A DNA stretch of 8,956 nucleotides from JAZKFP01 sp040386355 (GTDB lineage: Bacteria; Pseudomonadota; Gammaproteobacteria; Pseudomonadales; UBA6940): NCBI GenBank assembly GCA_040386355.1, contig JAZKFP010000206.1, forward strand, positions 1 to 8,956, in the 5' to 3' direction. This document shows positions 7,229 to 8,956 of this stretch, piece by piece. A model generated the notes under the pieces. It saw nothing but the letters and a program-made list of their open reading frames with translations. It did no database searches and was not told the DNA's origin. Position 1 is the stretch's first letter, and every line of letters starts with the position of its first letter. Position numbers and translations under genes: made by a program.

Positions 7229-7267
7229 GGCATTAACATTAAAATCGAGAAATATAATGCTAATGCC
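7229..7267 (-). terminator. Hairpin terminator after the 305-aa gene, probably bidirectional
   Basis: GGCATTA (7229-7235) pairs with TAATGCC (7261-7267), then after one A/C mismatch CATTA (7237-7241) pairs with TAATG (7255-7259) around a 13-nt loop. It lies 10 nt past the stop of the minus-strand gene and is followed on that strand by TTATTTTAT. The plus side is also T-rich (ATTTTT). With the hairpin at 7151 it separates two convergent genes. Confidence 0.55.
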
Positions 7268-7277
7268 ATTTTTACAA

Positions 7278-8195
7278 TTATTTTTCAATTTTTACTTCAC
7301 TTATAGTGCTTGTCGAAGAAGGAAAATATCCATCTGAATTCCATTTTTCTCGCCAATGGCTAGCCATTATTTCGTAACCACCCATATTTTTTAAGTCTAA
7401 ATTTGAATGTTCTACGTTATCGACTTTTATCCAGTTCCCTGAATTTTGATTTCTCATAAAAACGTTCATTCCACCATCGTAAAATTCTGCTTTGACATCA
7501 AGCTTATCAATATCTTTCCAGGAGTTTTTGCCCAATTTATTGGAATCAACAATATGTTCGTACACTTTGTCGCCATTTTTATGAAGACCGATTGTGAATT
7601 TACCATTTAAAGATTCACCAATATTGATTTCTCGCGATTCCGCACCTTTAACGCCACTATGTTTATCCGCATATAGATGAAAACCATAGTGTGCGTCTTG
7701 ACTACGACTCCCTCTATCTAACTTGTAGCTCAACATATCTATACCACTTACGTCTTCTTTGCTTCGAATTTCTGAGCCGGAATTCTCATAGGCCTTCAAT
7801 TTAAAGTCATCTCCCTTGCGGTATACATTTTCATGACGATAGTCAGTAATTCTAGAGCTACCGAATTCACTAGATCTAAATGTATGGGTGATATCTCGAC
7901 CGCCACTACTATGGCTCTTCCAATCATTATTACTATTGTCTTGGCCATTACCATTGCCATTAGCGTCGTAATTTCTAATGATATGGTCATTTCTTACAGT
8001 AACGAAATCTCCCCGTTCTTTCAGTCCGCCATCGTCCATCAAATCGTCAAAAACTTTATTAAAGTTATCGCGGTCGACACCATTGATACTGCCGGCAGCT
8101 CTCAAAGTTAAATCTGCAGCTTTGCCAGTAAAGCCCTCATTTCTCAATTCAGATTTTGTAACGAAATAACCAACCTGGTCCACGCTAAGTCCCAT
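7278..8195 (-). CDS. Unrecognised 305-aa acidic/polar protein, possible beta-sandwich C-terminal domain
   Basis: I do not recognise this protein. The ATG at 8193-8195 has a strong Shine-Dalgarno (GAGAGGA on the minus strand, 8204-8210) 8 nt upstream, so translation is likely. It has no signal peptide, no membrane segment and no cysteine. Residues 1-70 look helical, with a degenerate EF-hand-like stretch (GSINGVD at 35-41 leading into DNFNKVFDDLMD). Residues 76-91 are an Asp/Asn/Gly linker (DANGNGNGQDNSNND). Residues from about 105 on show alternating strand-like segments (FKLKAY 131-136, KFTIGLH 199-205, KLDVKAEFYD 231-240, GMNVFMRN 242-249, YEIMASHW 274-281, TISEVKIEK 297-305), like a concanavalin-type jelly roll as in LamG or some polysaccharide lyases. 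SEIRS (141-145) loosely recalls the lyase family 7 R-x-E-L-R motif, but the other catalytic motifs are not clear. Secreted carbohydrate-binding protein or secretion-system effector are both open. It lies alone between cytochrome c5 and rep. Confidence 0.75.
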   Translation of the reverse strand: MGLSVDQVGYFVTKSELRNEGFTGKAADLTLRAAGSINGVDRDNFNKVFDDLMDDGGLKERGDFVTVRNDHIIRNYDANGNGNGQDNSNNDWKSHSSGGRDITHTFRSSEFGSSRITDYRHENVYRKGDDFKLKAYENSGSEIRSKEDVSGIDMLSYKLDRGSRSQDAHYGFHLYADKHSGVKGAESREINIGESLNGKFTIGLHKNGDKVYEHIVDSNKLGKNSWKDIDKLDVKAEFYDGGMNVFMRNQNSGNWIKVDNVEHSNLDLKNMGGYEIMASHWREKWNSDGYFPSSTSTISEVKIEK

Positions 8196-8210
8196 AATTA
8201 AAGTCCTCTC

Positions 8211-8643
8211 AATTTTATTTTATTGTTTGAATGAGATGTCCTTTCTGTAAAAATCCTCAACCAATAGTAATTTTTCTAAGTTTACTAAACAACAACAATA
8301 TTCTAACTTCAGAATAAATTTGTAATTTCAAAAAACACTAAAAAGTACTTCACCTAAGTTTGTAGTCATTTGTGGCAGGATTGAAATATATCTTAAGTAG
8401 TAGATATTTTGTTATTTATAAAATAAGTAAATTCTTTTAAAAATTTCCTATTATAAATATATGCAGCGTTCGAGTTTTATAAGGGGTTGAATCGACGTAT
8501 TTTTATTGATGCCAAAGCAATTTTGAATGAAAAATAAATAGTTTGAATAAAAAATATTATGGATAAAAAATACACATTAAATTTAAGTTTTTTTAATAAT
8601 ATTTCAAAAATTATTTTGGAATGAATATTAAATAATTAAAAGA
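8211..8643. other. AT-rich intergenic region without genes
   Basis: These 433 nt carry frequent stops on both strands and no convincing ORF. The right part (about 8400-8640) is extremely A/T-rich. The only features seen are an 11-bp palindrome GTTTACTAAAC (8280-8290), upstream of the 305-aa gene, and an all-A/T inverted repeat around 8592-8632 without a T-run on the minus strand. The promoter of the 305-aa gene must lie at the left end. TTGTTT with TACTAT at 17-bp spacing (minus strand) is only a weak candidate. Confidence 0.6.
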
Positions 8644-8956
8644 CTATTCTTGCAGGGACATTTTTAGCTGTTGCAAATAAAATCTCCCTGCTTCTCGACG
8701 TCTGCTTTCACTATCTTCAGTGTTTTCACCAAGCCATTGAATATCTTCTGTGGGTAACTCGGTCAAAAAACGGCTGGGGGAAGTCGATGTATCTTCACCA
8801 AACATACGTCTTTGTTGAGCAAGCGTTAATGTTAATTTTCGTTGAGCACGTGTCATGCCGACGTAGAACAATCTTCTTTCTTCTTCTATGCCATCAGTTG
8901 ATTCGCTTTCTAAATGATTTCGATGGGGTAAAATTCCGTCTTCAACGCCAATAATA
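8644..8956 (-). CDS. rep: ATP-dependent DNA helicase Rep, C-terminal fragment (5' part beyond the window)
   Basis: This is the end of an SF1A 3'-5' DNA helicase of the Rep/UvrD family, which helps replication forks past obstacles. About 104 codons are present and the frame is open to the window edge. The stop is TAG at 8644-8646. Visible are GVEDGILPH (the GxEEGxLPH stretch of the family) and motif VI, EEERRLFYVGMTRAQ, with the Arg that contacts ATP. After motif VI come PSRFLTELPTEDIQW and a tail ending QQLKMSLQE. This matches the E. coli Rep C-terminus (PSRFLLELPQDDLIW, then a short basic tail) better than UvrD or PcrA, which have a longer C-terminal extension. The apparent start TTG at 8869-8871 is internal. 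Its downstream neighbour on the strand, the 305-aa gene, is 448 nt away, so they are unlikely to form an operon. Confidence 0.88.
   Translation of the reverse strand, partial: IIGVEDGILPHRNHLESESTDGIEEERRLFYVGMTRAQRKLTLTLAQQRRMFGEDTSTSPSRFLTELPTEDIQWLGENTEDSESRRREAGRFYLQQLKMSLQE

Noticed and set aside
7278..8195. Firm call of the 305-aa protein as an alginate lyase (PL7)
   Set aside because: Only SEIRS and the strand pattern are suggestive. The expected Q-[IV]-H and YFKxGxYxQ motifs are not clearly present, and there is no signal peptide.
8869..8871. TTG at 8869-8871 as the start of a separate 75-aa gene
   Set aside because: The frame continues upstream to the window edge with conserved Rep sequence (GVEDGILPH, EEERRL), so this is an internal Leu codon.
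1..8956. tRNA, rRNA, CRISPR array, insertion sequence or transposase
   Set aside because: I saw no T-loop/CCA-type clover-leaf, rRNA-like stretch, regularly spaced repeats, or transposase-like ORF with terminal inverted repeats.

Overview
The window reads as chromosomal DNA from an AT-rich gammaproteobacterium. The evidence is a PBP2/RodA elongasome pair, a full-length gammaproteobacterial PlsB, a cytochrome c5 with its extra CxxC pair, and the C-terminus of a Rep-type helicase. The strongly A/T-biased spacers and codon use would fit an intracellular or host-associated lineage such as the Legionellales. That last step is inference, because nothing in the window is diagnostic at order level.

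Layout: nearly everything lies on the minus strand. From the right edge: the last ~104 codons of rep (8644-8956), a 430-nt AT-rich gap without genes, an unrecognised cysteine-free 305-aa protein (7278-8195), a spacer with two hairpin terminators, cytochrome c5 (the only plus-strand gene, 6605-7135), a divergent promoter region, plsB (3852-6356), a 762-nt interval (3090-3851), then mrdA (PBP2, 1203-3089) and rodA (1-1132, running off the left edge).

The conserved genes serve envelope growth and energy metabolism. MrdA and RodA form the transpeptidase/glycosyltransferase pair of the rod-shape elongation machinery. PlsB makes the first acylated intermediate of phospholipid synthesis. Cytochrome c5 is a periplasmic electron carrier, and Rep is a 3'-5' replication-accessory helicase.

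The two places worth attention are not the conserved genes. First, the plsB-mrdA interval ends in two tandem minus-strand hairpin/T-run terminators. Just upstream of them are four GGA triplets (one in a hairpin loop), a 20-codon ORF and an 83-codon ORF. This looks like a small terminated transcript, possibly a CsrA-binding-type sRNA or a small-protein mRNA. Second, the 305-aa protein has a helical N-terminal part, an Asn/Asp/Gly linker and a beta-rich C-terminal part resembling a jelly-roll. It matches no family I can name with confidence and sits between two conserved genes.
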